Source: Halotia wernerae | GTDB lineage: Bacteria > Cyanobacteriota > Cyanobacteriia > Cyanobacteriales > Nostocaceae | DNA: 64,000 nt | Direction of reading: 5' to 3' | Assembly (NCBI GenBank): GCA_034931985.1 | Contig: JAYGHB010000005.1 | Coordinates: 1-64,000 of the forward strand | Shown: positions 9,032-18,437 of the stretch, piece by piece | Position numbering within the stretch: the stretch's first letter is position 1 | Layout: each line of letters starts with the position of its first letter | Notes under the pieces: generated by a model | Seen by the model: only the letters and a program-made list of their open reading frames with translations | Told to the model about the DNA's origin: nothing | Databases searched by the model: none | Translations under genes and position numbers: made by a program

Positions 9032-10579
9032 TCATGATCGTTTCCATAGCAGCTTGGCTGCAACTTTTTTGGAAAAATTTAATGGATTTTTGAAAAATTT
9101 GATTACGATCGCCTTAATTGCAATTAGAATACCAAAATAATTCGCAGGGGGGTTATAGGGATACTTACTTAACTGAGGAACAGTTCTAGAAATCAAATCA
9201 ACTTGATGTAGGGAATCAACACGACAAGACTCTTCTAGTCCCAGCATCAATGCATAGTTACGAGCAGCATTAATAATAGGGACTCTCTCAGTTTTAGTGA
9301 GATCGTATAACTGTTCTTTGGAACTTTGCCAGCCTGCTAAACGCTGCTCGATAAAAAACTGATCCCGCCAATCTAAGTTTTCCTGGGGATTTTTTTTAAC
9401 CCATTCCAACCAATCGCGCATTCTTACCATCATCATTGAGTTCAATGGTTCTCCAAGGAGTTGGGCAATTTGTTGGGCGCAAATTTCCAAATCGTCTAGA
9501 GTATCAGGTAATTCGTTACGCCAAAATGCTTTACCCACTTCAAAGCACCAGCCGCCAACAGAAATCCCTTCCAGGGAATCCCGTACACTTTGCATAAAAG
9601 GTTCGGCATCACCCATAGATACGTGACCACCTGTATGTTCGGCTACAAGGTGATTGCGGTCAGAATTACTCTTACGCCCTTGAAGGAAGATGTGCTTGTA
9701 CCCCAGTGCTTGTGCTAGTTTGGGCGGTAGCAAACGATCAGCAATCGGCATTCTGGCACTAAGACGGGTAAAGGGTATGATATCGAGACCAGCACAGTGA
9801 GCTAAAGCAAAGACGAGTCGTGAGTCCACACCAGCTGATAATCCTACCCACAATTTGCTTTTTCCTAGGGGGAGCCGCTTTAATGTTGTGATCAAACTGT
9901 GATGGAGAAGCTCTACAGTTTTGTCATAACCAAGGGAAGGATCAACAGGCGGTACTAGCGATCGCGGTCGGATACTGCCTTCTTTGAGTTCAAGAACTTG
10001 GCTCGGCAACAGACGACGGACTCCCACAAAGCGGGAATGGGGCGGTGGAAACCACGAGATACCGACAGTGTAGCGCAACACTTCCGGAAGTGCTACGGGC
10101 AAAGCATCGGGGGAAAGTATTTGGGCAAGTAAAACTGAACTGCTTGATACCCAAGTTTGCTGATCAGATGTCGTGCCGTAAAAGCAACCGAGAAGCCCAG
10201 TGGCATCCATGTGTATCTCAGCGCAACCAACTAATACCCAGCGACCTGCCCAGCTAGCATAGAGGTTTGGTACATCAGTGCTGGCCGTGCGTGTAATCTC
10301 TGTTAGAGGGTCTGTTTGAGATTCAAGGGTCTCTACAGCAAGTCCCAAAAGCATCCACTGGCTACCATCGGCATCCCTTGTCCAAGCAGCACGGAGTTCA
10401 CTACAGTAGGAAACCCAGGTTGAGGCATCAAGTTGATGAGACTGCCAATCCTCATAAGCGCGAAAGGGTTTAGACCCAACAACAAACTGTAGGCGATGAG
10501 GCCGTATCTTGAATTTAGAGTCTTGAGTAGGCAAAAATTTCTCATCCTTTGCCCAAATTTCGTTGTTGATCGCGCTCAT
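9032..10579 (-). CDS. Asparagine-synthetase-like protein lacking glutaminase nucleophile
   Basis: 515 residues. The C-terminal half has the PP-loop ATP-pyrophosphatase fold of class B asparagine synthetases, with the loop WVGLSAGVDSRL (consensus SGGxDS, here SAGVDS). The N-terminal ~200 residues resemble the amidotransferase domain (GLLGCFYGTTSD, FVGVRRLLPSQVLEL), but the chain starts MSAINNEIW, so there is no Cys at position 2 and no glutaminase. Such proteins occur in surface-glycan clusters and may amidate a sugar acid or make another acyl-adenylate-dependent amide; the substrate is not known. It sits between the exporter permease and a GT2, same strand. Confidence 0.8.
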   Translation of the reverse strand: MSAINNEIWAKDEKFLPTQDSKFKIRPHRLQFVVGSKPFRAYEDWQSHQLDASTWVSYCSELRAAWTRDADGSQWMLLGLAVETLESQTDPLTEITRTASTDVPNLYASWAGRWVLVGCAEIHMDATGLLGCFYGTTSDQQTWVSSSSVLLAQILSPDALPVALPEVLRYTVGISWFPPPHSRFVGVRRLLPSQVLELKEGSIRPRSLVPPVDPSLGYDKTVELLHHSLITTLKRLPLGKSKLWVGLSAGVDSRLVFALAHCAGLDIIPFTRLSARMPIADRLLPPKLAQALGYKHIFLQGRKSNSDRNHLVAEHTGGHVSMGDAEPFMQSVRDSLEGISVGGWCFEVGKAFWRNELPDTLDDLEICAQQIAQLLGEPLNSMMMVRMRDWLEWVKKNPQENLDWRDQFFIEQRLAGWQSSKEQLYDLTKTERVPIINAARNYALMLGLEESCRVDSLHQVDLISRTVPQLSKYPYNPPANYFGILIAIKAIVIKFFKNPLNFSKKVAAKLLWKRS

Positions 10580-10656
10580 GAGAAGTTGTTATTGATGGAA
10601 GTTAAGTTTTACCTTTGCTACAACTTCTAAATGAAAGTTGTATTTCGTAAGCTACA

Positions 10657-11727
10657 TCAACTACGTGATGATGCTGTAATTACAGATTTTGCTAGCTTTG
10701 GTGAGTCTTGGTTTGAGATGCTTGGTAAGTGTTTTTGAGCATAACGTGTAGTCACAAAACGGTTGACTACCTTATCTATAAAAAGTAAAACTTTTCCAGT
10801 TGCCCGCGAGCCAAATTTGCCTAGAGGCAATTTACGAGTCAGAGAATTGACAATTGTCATTTGTCGCCGCCATCCCAAACGTTTGTACTTATTTTTGAAG
10901 TACTCATCTTCTGTGAGGTTCCACTTTTCGCGCAACCGCCTGAGACTTGCTAATTCCCAAGCATCGCTCCAACGCAACATGTAGTAATGTATGTCTGTCC
11001 ATTCCAATTGCGTTCCTGGCACATAAGTCACTAAAGATTCAGGCTCAAGATAGACTTTACCACCAGCCTCTGCCACCCGTATACACAAATCAACGTGTTC
11101 TTTTGTGTTCAACAGTCCTTCATCTAGTAGACCAATTTGCTGAAATATTTCTGTACGTACCATCATGCAGTGAAACTCTGCTAGCCCGGTTTCTTGACGT
11201 TGCAGCTGGGGACGTACATCTGCTACTTTCCGACCTTGTTTGTAAATTTTCTCGATGATTCGCCGTCTTCTAGTTTCACCTTTAGTTTCTAGCAAAACCC
11301 CAGATTCTCCACCTGCACAATGCACTTCTTCGTGCAATGGTGTACCCTGACAAACCAGGGGACTAACTATGGTTGCTCCTGTGTCTTCTGCACACTCTAC
11401 TAATGCCTGGAGCCAGCCAGGAGTAACTACTACATCGTTATCAATAAAAACAACATACTTACTTGTAACCTGATGCAGACCAATGTTTCTAGCGCGGTTG
11501 GGAGAAAGGTAATAGTCAGTACGAATTAGTTGAAATTGCTTTTGCTGTGCTTGCTCTGCCAAATAATCCTTGATGTGACGTGGAGAGCCACCATCCATGT
11601 ATATTAACTTAAAAGGATACTTGGTATGTTCATAAATACTTTCTAGGGATTCACGGGTGTAGCTAAAACGTTCCCGTGGGGAGACAATAATTGTAACTTC
11701 TGGGGTTGCGATCGCTGATGAGTTCAT
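10657..11727 (-). CDS. Family 2 glycosyltransferase
   Basis: 356 residues. TPEVTIIVSPRERFSYTRES at the start, YMDGGSPRHI, NRARNIGL and the metal site FIDNDVVV (~94-101) define a GT2 of the rhamnosyl/WcaA-like type. A C-terminal ~100-residue helical, basic region may touch membrane or acceptor; no clear span. It is part of the exporter cluster, 77 bp upstream of the asparagine-synthetase-like gene and ~100 bp downstream of the GT4 gene. Confidence 0.87.
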   Translation of the reverse strand: MNSSAIATPEVTIIVSPRERFSYTRESLESIYEHTKYPFKLIYMDGGSPRHIKDYLAEQAQQKQFQLIRTDYYLSPNRARNIGLHQVTSKYVVFIDNDVVVTPGWLQALVECAEDTGATIVSPLVCQGTPLHEEVHCAGGESGVLLETKGETRRRRIIEKIYKQGRKVADVRPQLQRQETGLAEFHCMMVRTEIFQQIGLLDEGLLNTKEHVDLCIRVAEAGGKVYLEPESLVTYVPGTQLEWTDIHYYMLRWSDAWELASLRRLREKWNLTEDEYFKNKYKRLGWRRQMTIVNSLTRKLPLGKFGSRATGKVLLFIDKVVNRFVTTRYAQKHLPSISNQDSPKLAKSVITASSRS

Positions 11728-11825
11728 CTCTCAATAAATCTCCTGGAGTAATTTTTGTGAGTTATTAATTAGTATCTAAAAATTTGGCATTACATTTTTA
11801 TTTCAATGAATTTATCAGGTTTATT

Positions 11826-13109
11826 TTATGATGTCATACTTTCTCTTAAAGCTACCGTTGCTTCTTGATGATATAAGTCATTCATCATAACTCGCCGATA
11901 AATTTGCACTAGTTCTTCGTTTAGCTTGTTAATATCATAGTTTGCTTCTACATAAGCACGACCTGTTTTACCCATTAATGTCCAAATTTCTGGATGCTCT
12001 ATGAGATAAATTAATTTCTCAGCAATAGCATCACTATCTCGCTCTGGAACTAGAAAACCAGAAATACCATCTTTTACAAGTTCAGGGATACCACCGTGGA
12101 GAGTAGCTATCACTGGTAAACCCATAATCATTGCTTCTTTTAAAGTATTGACAGGAGCATCTTGATTCCCGTTTACAGCAGTAACACTGGGAGCCATAAA
12201 AATATCTGATTTATCTAAAATCTCAATAAGTTCTGGCTGGTTTTTCCAACCGAGTAGCCGCACTTTATCAGTAAGATTCAGAGACTGAATTAGCTGTTGC
12301 AAGCTTTCTTGTAAGTATCCATCACCAATGATATTGTATTCAATGTTTTGGTAAATCTGGGATACTTTAGCAACGGCACGAATACCGTATTCTATGCCTT
12401 TTTTTTCGATGAGACGACCAGTTGTAGCAATACGAATTTTACCATCAGGATGAATATGTCTTACTTGGAAGGGAAATCGGCTACTATCTATTCCTGAACC
12501 ATGTACAACAATTTTTTTCGCATTACAACCCAGTTTTATAGCTTTTTTCTTAAAAAATTCGCAATTCGCTAGAAAAAAATCTCCTTTAGCAAATAATGAG
12601 TCATAAATATGTTCTCCACGCTCTTGAACAAACAAGCTAATATCATAGCCTCGAAATGTTGTAATTAACTTTCCTTTGAGCGCACCAATATCCCGCAAAA
12701 TCATTCCTTCCAAAGCAAATGTCCCAAACTGGCAGTGGATGATATCGTATGTTTGAGCTTCCAATAGCCGCATTACTGAGTATAGCAAGCGTAAGGAAAA
12801 TATTCGCTTACCGTACTTGAAAAAGTTCAGCGATCGCAGGATTACTAAAGGAGATTTATGAAAATTTTTAATTATTAATCCTATACCTTTTAGGACACGC
12901 CAAAAATAGTTTTTAGAAATTTTTGGTGGATAATGAGTGCGAGCCAATAGTTGATAAGTTTCCACATCCGGATGAACTTTAGAAGAATCATCTGGTGGGT
13001 CACCGTAGATATCAACCTCATGTCCACGGTCAATAAGTCCTGTTATGTGATTAATAATAAAAGTCTCTGATAAGACAGGAAAACCTCCAACTATAAAAGC
13101 AATTCTCAT
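11826..13109 (-). CDS. Family 4 glycosyltransferase (WcaL-like)
   Basis: 427 residues, GT-B fold. The N-terminal motif GGFPVLSETFIINHI is the mark of the WcaL/AmsK/EpsF group. The C-terminal nucleotide-sugar half has GRLIEKKGIEYGIRAV, APSVTAVNGNQDAPVNTLKEAM and the conserved EAMIMGLPVIAT. It probably adds a hexose to a lipid-linked intermediate in the cytoplasm. First gene of the minus-strand cluster; the 556-bp region upstream probably holds the promoter. Confidence 0.9.
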   Translation of the reverse strand: MRIAFIVGGFPVLSETFIINHITGLIDRGHEVDIYGDPPDDSSKVHPDVETYQLLARTHYPPKISKNYFWRVLKGIGLIIKNFHKSPLVILRSLNFFKYGKRIFSLRLLYSVMRLLEAQTYDIIHCQFGTFALEGMILRDIGALKGKLITTFRGYDISLFVQERGEHIYDSLFAKGDFFLANCEFFKKKAIKLGCNAKKIVVHGSGIDSSRFPFQVRHIHPDGKIRIATTGRLIEKKGIEYGIRAVAKVSQIYQNIEYNIIGDGYLQESLQQLIQSLNLTDKVRLLGWKNQPELIEILDKSDIFMAPSVTAVNGNQDAPVNTLKEAMIMGLPVIATLHGGIPELVKDGISGFLVPERDSDAIAEKLIYLIEHPEIWTLMGKTGRAYVEANYDINKLNEELVQIYRRVMMNDLYHQEATVALRESMTS

Positions 13110-13477
13110 AAAATTTCCTAAAAAGCTATTAGCTAAATTATGCTTTATTTCCAGAGATTTTATAACGCTAATTTTAGCGAAATTGCTTTTAGCTAAACAT
13201 CTTACCTGAGGCAGATTTAGTTTTCCATTGAATAGATTTTATTTCCACAAAACTAGTAAACGTTATCCAATAAATCCACTGTTTCTAATATTTAGATAAT
13301 GTCTCTAATGAAGTAATTGTAAGATAAATTTTTATGCCATTATTAAAAATAATATAACATAAAAACCTACTTAAGTATACACTGTAAATTATGAATTTTT
13401 GATGAAGATACTTAAGTGCGATCTGAAAATTACGAGATGTATCTAGTCAACTGAAGGATGAAATTACCCTACCCATA
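13110..13477. other. AT-rich leader upstream of polysaccharide cluster
   Basis: No gene was found. The region is strongly A/T-rich and divergent between the GT4 gene and the CruP-like gene, so promoters are expected here, but no specific box can be defended. Confidence 0.35.
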
Positions 13478-13580
13478 AAGCGAAAAGTCTGCCAGGGGGA
13501 TACTCCGCATGGAGAACTTTTCAAGAAGCGAAAAGTCTGCCAGAGGGATACTCCGCACGAAGAACTGAACTTTTCAAGAA
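13478..13580. repeat. Imperfect tandem duplication (two ~50-bp units)
   Basis: Two adjacent units begin AAGCGAAAAGTCTGCCAG at 13478 and 13526, continue GGGATACTCCGCA, and end in CTTTTCAAG. The second unit carries a short extra insertion (GAACT stutter). It lies in the divergent promoter region upstream of the CruP-like gene. Confidence 0.75.
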
Positions 13581-13665
13581 GATGCTATGGGAACGTCCTT
13601 TATAATTCAGACTTCTTTAGTAAAGATACGATTAAGAAGAGTAACTTTGCTGGAATTAATTTTTT

Positions 13666-15219
13666 ATGTCTAGTTCCTTAACTGAAGAAATTCTCTCGCA
13701 ACTACCGGGTGATGTTTTGGGGGGATTGCGTCAAGGCGATCGCATCTTAAAATCTCTTAGAGAAAATACTGCGCCAGTACCCACAGTAATTCAAGCAAGT
13801 CAGCAACCTTTAGACTCTGTAGAGTGGGATGTGATTATTTGCGGTGGCACTTTAGGCATTTTAATTGGTTGTGCTTTAGCGGTGAAAGGACTAAAAATAG
13901 CGTTAATGGAAAAAGGTATTTTACAAGGAAGGAAGCAAGAGTGGAATATCTCTCGCCAAGAGTTAGAGGTATTTTTGGAATTGGACTTGCTGAGCGATGC
14001 CGAATTAAAGCAAGCGATCGTCACTCAGTATAATCCAGCACGAGTTAGTTTTCATGATAACATAGAAGTCTGGGTAGAAGATGTCTTAAATATTGGTATA
14101 GATCCAGTTTATTTACTGGCTACATTGAAAAACAAATTTTTAGCTATTGGGGGAAAATTATTAGAAAAAACACCTTTTACTGAAGCAGTAATTCATCCAG
14201 ATGGGGTGATAGTCAATAATCAATTCACAGCTAGGTTGTTAATTGATGCGATGGGACACTTTTCTCCCATTACTCAACAAGCACGCCAAGGCAAACAACC
14301 AGATGCTCTTTGTCTAGTAGTGGGAAGTTGCGCCCAAGGATTTCCGGAAAATAACTCAGGCGATTTGTTGTTATCATTCACATCTTTGCAGAATCAATGT
14401 CAGTATTTCTGGGAAGCCTTCCCCGCCAGAGATGGCAGAACCACTTACTTATTTACTTACATGGATGCACATCCACAACGCTTGAGTTTAGCAGATCTGT
14501 TTGAGGAATATCTGCGTCTGTTGCCAGAATATCAGGGTGTGGAATTAAGCCAGTTGCAGTTTCAACGGGCATTGTTTGGCTTTTTTCCCACTTATCGCCA
14601 AAGTCCACTCAAAACCCCTTGGAATCGTATTCTCCCAGCAGGTGATAGCAGTGGTAGCCAATCTCCCTTGAGTTTTGGTGGTTTTGGGGCAATGGTACGT
14701 CATCTCAAGCGTTTAACCTTGGGTATTCAAGAAGCATTAGAAACAGATCAATTGTCTGCAAAGGCGTTGGCACTACTACAACCTTATCAGCCAAGTTTGA
14801 CTGTTACCTGGTTGTTTCAAAGAGCAATGAGTGTTGGTGTGAATCAAAAGATTGCCCCAGATCAAATTAACCAGCTACTTTCGGCAGTGTTTCAAGAAAT
14901 GCAACAACTAGGCACACCAGTACTTAAACCTTTTTTGCAAGATGTAGTGCAGTTTTCGCCCCTAACACAAACACTCTTAAAAACTGGTTTGTCTCATCCT
15001 GGACTAGTTGCCAAGATAATTCCCCAGGTAGGTTTGGCAAGTTTGCTCGATTGGATGGTACATTATAGCAATTTAAGTGTTTACACTGCCTTGTTTTGGC
15101 TGAGTCCAATGTTAGAAACATGGCTGAATAACCAACCAAGAGAACAACAATATTATTGGCATCGTTTGGTTGATGCTTGGAAGTTTGGTTCTGGCTGCGA
15201 TTATATGGATGAAAGTTGA
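13666..15219 (+). CDS. cruP: CruP-like carotenoid-cyclase-family flavoprotein
   Basis: 517 residues. An N-terminal extension precedes a dinucleotide-binding start DVIICGGTLGILIGCALA (~55-72) with the acidic strand end LMEKG. The motif GDSSGSQSPLSFGGFGAMVR (~328-347) is of the type seen in the CruA/CruP lycopene-cyclase family shared by cyanobacteria and plastids. In that family CruA cyclises lycopene; CruP is a paralogue linked to carotenoid and redox protection. Assignment to CruP rather than CruA rests on length and plant-like motif memory and needs a tree. The next gene starts 25 bp downstream. Confidence 0.6.
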   Translation: MSSSLTEEILSQLPGDVLGGLRQGDRILKSLRENTAPVPTVIQASQQPLDSVEWDVIICGGTLGILIGCALAVKGLKIALMEKGILQGRKQEWNISRQELEVFLELDLLSDAELKQAIVTQYNPARVSFHDNIEVWVEDVLNIGIDPVYLLATLKNKFLAIGGKLLEKTPFTEAVIHPDGVIVNNQFTARLLIDAMGHFSPITQQARQGKQPDALCLVVGSCAQGFPENNSGDLLLSFTSLQNQCQYFWEAFPARDGRTTYLFTYMDAHPQRLSLADLFEEYLRLLPEYQGVELSQLQFQRALFGFFPTYRQSPLKTPWNRILPAGDSSGSQSPLSFGGFGAMVRHLKRLTLGIQEALETDQLSAKALALLQPYQPSLTVTWLFQRAMSVGVNQKIAPDQINQLLSAVFQEMQQLGTPVLKPFLQDVVQFSPLTQTLLKTGLSHPGLVAKIIPQVGLASLLDWMVHYSNLSVYTALFWLSPMLETWLNNQPREQQYYWHRLVDAWKFGSGCDYMDES

Positions 15220-15244
15220 ATCATAGCTGTGTGAGGAGAACAGG

Positions 15245-15946
15245 ATGGAACGGAAATCTGTAGGCATAAAATACTTTGCTGTGCTAATTGGCTTACTGCG
15301 CGATCGCCAAGGATTTTTAGAAGAAATTCGTCAAGGTATAAGATTACCAAATAAGGTTATTTCTTTGCTGGTTTGTAGTTCCATATTTATTGCCATTTAT
15401 GGCGGAATCATTGGTGCGTACCATAGCTGGATGCAAGCTTTATCTTCCGCCATTAAATTACCAGCATTGTATTTAATAACTTTACTTATTTGTATACCAA
15501 CATTATACTTTGCTAATGTAATTTTTGGTTCAAAGCGCACTTTTGGTCAACATTTTGCCTTAGTACTAACTGCGGTTTCAGTTACTAGCGTCCTTTTATT
15601 TAGCTTTGCACCTATTACATTATTTTTCTTAATTACCACCAATAATTACCAATTTTTAATTTTGTTAAATGTGTTTATCTTTGCTTTAACGGGATTCATT
15701 GGTGTTTCTGCTTTATATCAAGCGATGAATCTAGTTTTAGAACAAGAAGATGAAGGTAGCAAAACACGTAAGAAAATCTTACAATTTTGGTTGTTTCTTT
15801 ATGCTTTTGTAGGTAGTCAACTAGGATGGACTCTCAGACCTTTTTTTGGTACACCTGATTCTGTTTTTCAATTATTTCGAGAGAGAGAAGGTAATTTTTA
15901 TTTGAGCGTGATTCAAGCTATTAGCTATCTCTTGGGATTTCGTTAA
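15245..15946 (+). CDS. Multi-span membrane protein of unknown function
   Basis: 233 residues with a basic cytoplasmic N-terminus (FLEEIRQGIRLPNKV) and about five to six hydrophobic spans between residues 35 and 225, ending in YLLGFR. The layout resembles Yip1-type membrane proteins; databases often give relatives misleading names. GAGGAGA lies ~7 nt before ATG 15245, and the 25-bp gap to the cruP-like gene suggests an operon. A collapsed second copy lies ~90 bp downstream (16033-16119). Confidence 0.7.
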   Translation: MERKSVGIKYFAVLIGLLRDRQGFLEEIRQGIRLPNKVISLLVCSSIFIAIYGGIIGAYHSWMQALSSAIKLPALYLITLLICIPTLYFANVIFGSKRTFGQHFALVLTAVSVTSVLLFSFAPITLFFLITTNNYQFLILLNVFIFALTGFIGVSALYQAMNLVLEQEDEGSKTRKKILQFWLFLYAFVGSQLGWTLRPFFGTPDSVFQLFREREGNFYLSVIQAISYLLGFR

Positions 15947-16032
15947 TAAATTATTAATGAATAATCCACATTTCCATTTACAAAAATAGATACTTTCATG
16001 TCCTGATTAGTTTACTACGCGTAGACGCGTAG

Positions 16033-16119
16033 CGGCTTGTCGTCAGACATCGCCAGAGATTTTTAGAAGAAATCCGCCAGGAAATAAGATTACAAGATAA
16101 AATTTTGGGTTTTCGTTAA
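16033..16119 (+). pseudogene. Collapsed paralogue of the upstream membrane protein
   Basis: The frame reads RHRQRFLEEIRQEIRLQDKI and then directly LGFR-stop. This matches the N-terminal segment of the 15245-15946 protein (RDRQGFLEEIRQGIRLPNKV) joined to its last four residues; the ~190 residues between are gone. It is preceded by an in-frame stop and a palindromic CTACGCGTAG-type repeat. It is best read as an internally deleted tandem copy. Confidence 0.65.
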
Positions 16120-16206
16120 GCGCTATATTTCTCTACAAAATGCTGAAGAATGAAATGTTTACTGTGCAGTGTAAAACATTTTATCCTTCAGCAAACACTC
16201 ACTCAA

Positions 16207-16563
16207 CTATTGCAACCCCACCCAAATACTTCCTTCTTGTAGACGGGTAGGAAAAACTGGTAGTGGCTTTTCTTGGGAAATTACACCCAACACCTTCCCG
16301 ATACCTGGAGGAAAGGTACTCCATTCCTTAACATTACCAGTGGACAAGTCAAAAGCGCTACGGTGAAAAGGACAGATAATTGCTCCATCCTCCGTAACTT
16401 TGCCTTTCTTCATCGGTAGCTTCAGGTGGGGGCAGGAATTCTCGACTGCATAGATTTGGTTATTATGGTTAAGTAGTAAAATAGCGTGTTGTTCAACTTT
16501 TACCACTTTGCGCTCATTAAGTGGTAGTTCATCTTGAGAAAGAACCTTAATCCAGTTCATCAA
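16207..16563 (-). CDS. Rieske [2Fe-2S] ferredoxin-like protein (NirD-type)
   Basis: 118 residues forming one Rieske domain. Cluster ligands are CPH (C44, H46) and CPFH (C64, H67), 17 residues apart, followed by the proline-rich loop FPPGIGKVLG. There is no signal peptide or TM, so this is a soluble low-potential Rieske ferredoxin of the kind serving oxygenases or nitrite reductase. No oxygenase gene is adjacent. A decayed flavoprotein lies upstream on the other strand; in some cyanobacterial relatives such flavoproteins carry a Rieske domain, so the proximity is suggestive only. Confidence 0.88.
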   Translation of the reverse strand: MMNWIKVLSQDELPLNERKVVKVEQHAILLLNHNNQIYAVENSCPHLKLPMKKGKVTEDGAIICPFHRSAFDLSTGNVKEWSTFPPGIGKVLGVISQEKPLPVFPTRLQEGSIWVGLQ

Positions 16564-16922
16564 TACCTCACTTGATTTCTACAGGGATGCTGCTTGACGG
16601 AAGACCTTGAAATTTTAGGCTCTTTTAGCCATCAAAAAGCCAATTAAATACATCATTTCACAAGTTTGTAACTATTGAGATAGCTAAAACCTTTGCGAGA
16701 AATTTGTTTAATTTCGCTTGGTTGCTGAGTTTATCTATCTCATCCTCATTAGAGTAGAGATTGAAACTCTATCGCCACGCAGATATACTACTGAAAAAAT
16801 TCAGTCTAGAATAATATGGCAGCCTGCTGGCTTAAGCGTGGCAGAGTTAAGCAACTTCGCATTATCCAGTTAGCTAATGCAGGCTTAAAACTCTACAAAA
16901 ATATGCAAAACGACTGTGGAAA

Positions 16923-17141
16923 GACGATTTCTATTTGGATGACAACGGCGCAAGTGCCAGATCAACCTGTACTTTCAGCAAATACTTATGCAGATGTGTG
17001 CATCGTAGGTGCGGGGATAGCAAGGAATGTCAACTGTCTATATGCTGATACGTGCGGCTGCAACAACTTGATGAGCAATATGATTTACTGATTGTTGATG
17101 GCGAAGACCATAAAACTGGACAAGCCAAAGTATTTTTTTAA
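16923..17141 (+). pseudogene. Decayed FAD-dependent oxidoreductase (two fragments)
   Basis: The first fragment reads WMTTAQVPDQPVLSANTY then ADVCIVGAGIA, the N-terminal approach and GxGxxG start of a DAO-type flavoprotein. It breaks off at the glycine motif. After a frame change the sequence continues DEQYDLLIVDGEDHKTGQA (up to ~17126), an internal stretch typical of the same family, then stops. Most of the FAD domain and everything after it is missing. This is a remnant after large internal deletion plus frameshift. Confidence 0.7.
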
Positions 17142-17287
17142 GTGGACATTGCTCACTTTTTTTTATTTTTATACGTATGTATATAGTATTTTTGCTTAGA
17201 TGAATCAGATTTTCGTGATCAAAAAAGGTTTATTTATAACAGATCGGGTATTAATATAATTGTTTTATTTTACACTAAAAGTTGATG

Positions 17288-17404
17288 ATGACTATATCAA
17301 TTAATACATTGCAAGCTTCCATTCCCAAAGTCTTATATACTGGGGTTGACTTTAGTAAAGTTGATGTTCATGTTAGTTATGATACTCATAACTATCAGTC
17401 TTGA
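17288..17404 (+). other. Short ORF, 38 codons, doubtful
   Basis: ATG 17288 to TGA 17402 encodes MTISINTLQASIPKVLYTGV and 18 more residues. There is no good ribosome site and no recognised family. It lies in the decay zone between the broken flavoprotein and the squalene-synthase-like gene and may be the 5' end of a lost gene. Confidence 0.2.
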
Positions 17405-17508
17405 AACGAAATATTAGTGCATCTATAGTTTTTAAGGTTTAGTAACAACTAGATCCAGTATTATCAGAAAACTGCATGTGGTGTCAGAATCAAGAGGGGA
17501 GTGAAGAC

Positions 17509-18339
17509 ATGGATTTACGTAATGATGCATTGCAAATCCTCAAAGAAACTAGTCGAACTTTTTATATTCCCATTAGTATATTACCGTCAGGACTACAAGA
17601 AGCAGTCGCATCAGCATACTTGTGTATGCGTGCCATTGATGAAATTGAAGACCATCCAGAACTAGATAATCCTACCAAGGCGGCACTTTTGCGAACAATT
17701 AGCTTGACATTACAAGCAGGGGTTGATGGTTTCGCTGTAGATGCTTTTTCCCTAGGCTTTAACGGTTACGAAAATACTTTAGAAGAAGTCACCGTGAGGG
17801 TTAGAGAATGGTCATTACTAGCACCTGAAACGATCGCACCGCGAATTTGGGATGCTACTGCCGCAATGGCAGACCGCATGGCTTACTGGGCAGAAAGAAA
17901 CTGGAAAATTGATACAGAGTCCGATTTGGATCGTTACACTTTTGGGGTTGCAGGTGCTGTGGGTTTGTTACTCTCCGATTTATGGACTTGGTATGACGGG
18001 ACGCAAACGAACCGCACTCAGGCAATTGGGTTTGGCCGGGGATTACAAGCAGTTAATATCCTGCGTAACCATAATGAAGATATGGGACGTGGAGTCAACT
18101 TTTTTCCTGAAGGTTGGAGTGCAGCAAATTTGCATGAATATGCGCGTCGCAATCTCGCATTAGCAGATGCCTATACCAAATCTCTTTCTGCTGGGCCGGC
18201 ATTAGACTTTTGCCAAATTCCGTTAACCTTAGCTCATGGCACTCTTGATGCTTTAGCGAATGGTAAAGAAAAACTCAGCCGCAAGGAAGTTATTGCACTC
18301 ATTGAGCAGTTTATCAGTGTCAACATAAAAGCTAGTTAG
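17509..18339 (+). CDS. Squalene/phytoene synthase family enzyme
   Basis: 276-residue all-alpha prenyl-coupling enzyme. ATG 17509 is preferred over an in-frame ATG at 17476 because GGGGAG lies ~9 nt upstream and the family begins near this point. The first Asp motif is DEIED (44-48). The second, usually DxxED, reads NHNED (187-191) followed by MGRG, so the first Asp is Asn. The family couples two C15 or C20 diphosphates head to head. hpnJ and hpnK follow on the same strand, so a role in squalene/hopanoid supply is plausible, but the product is unproven. Confidence 0.8.
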   Translation: MDLRNDALQILKETSRTFYIPISILPSGLQEAVASAYLCMRAIDEIEDHPELDNPTKAALLRTISLTLQAGVDGFAVDAFSLGFNGYENTLEEVTVRVREWSLLAPETIAPRIWDATAAMADRMAYWAERNWKIDTESDLDRYTFGVAGAVGLLLSDLWTWYDGTQTNRTQAIGFGRGLQAVNILRNHNEDMGRGVNFFPEGWSAANLHEYARRNLALADAYTKSLSAGPALDFCQIPLTLAHGTLDALANGKEKLSRKEVIALIEQFISVNIKAS

Positions 18340-18437
18340 TCTAAAAGGACAGGAGACAGGAGACAGGAGTTATTACCTTTGTCCCCTTGTCTTTTTGTCG
18401 CCGTGTCCCCAATCCCTAAAAAGTGAGAGAGATATCA

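Noticed and set aside
4806..13109. Biosynthetic peptide or secondary-metabolite cluster
   Set aside because: No NRPS, PKS or precursor peptide; the Wzm/Wzt pair and four glycosyltransferases point to a polysaccharide.
17288..17404. Short ORF as a real gene
   Set aside because: Kept only as a doubtful entry: no ribosome site, no family, in a decay zone.
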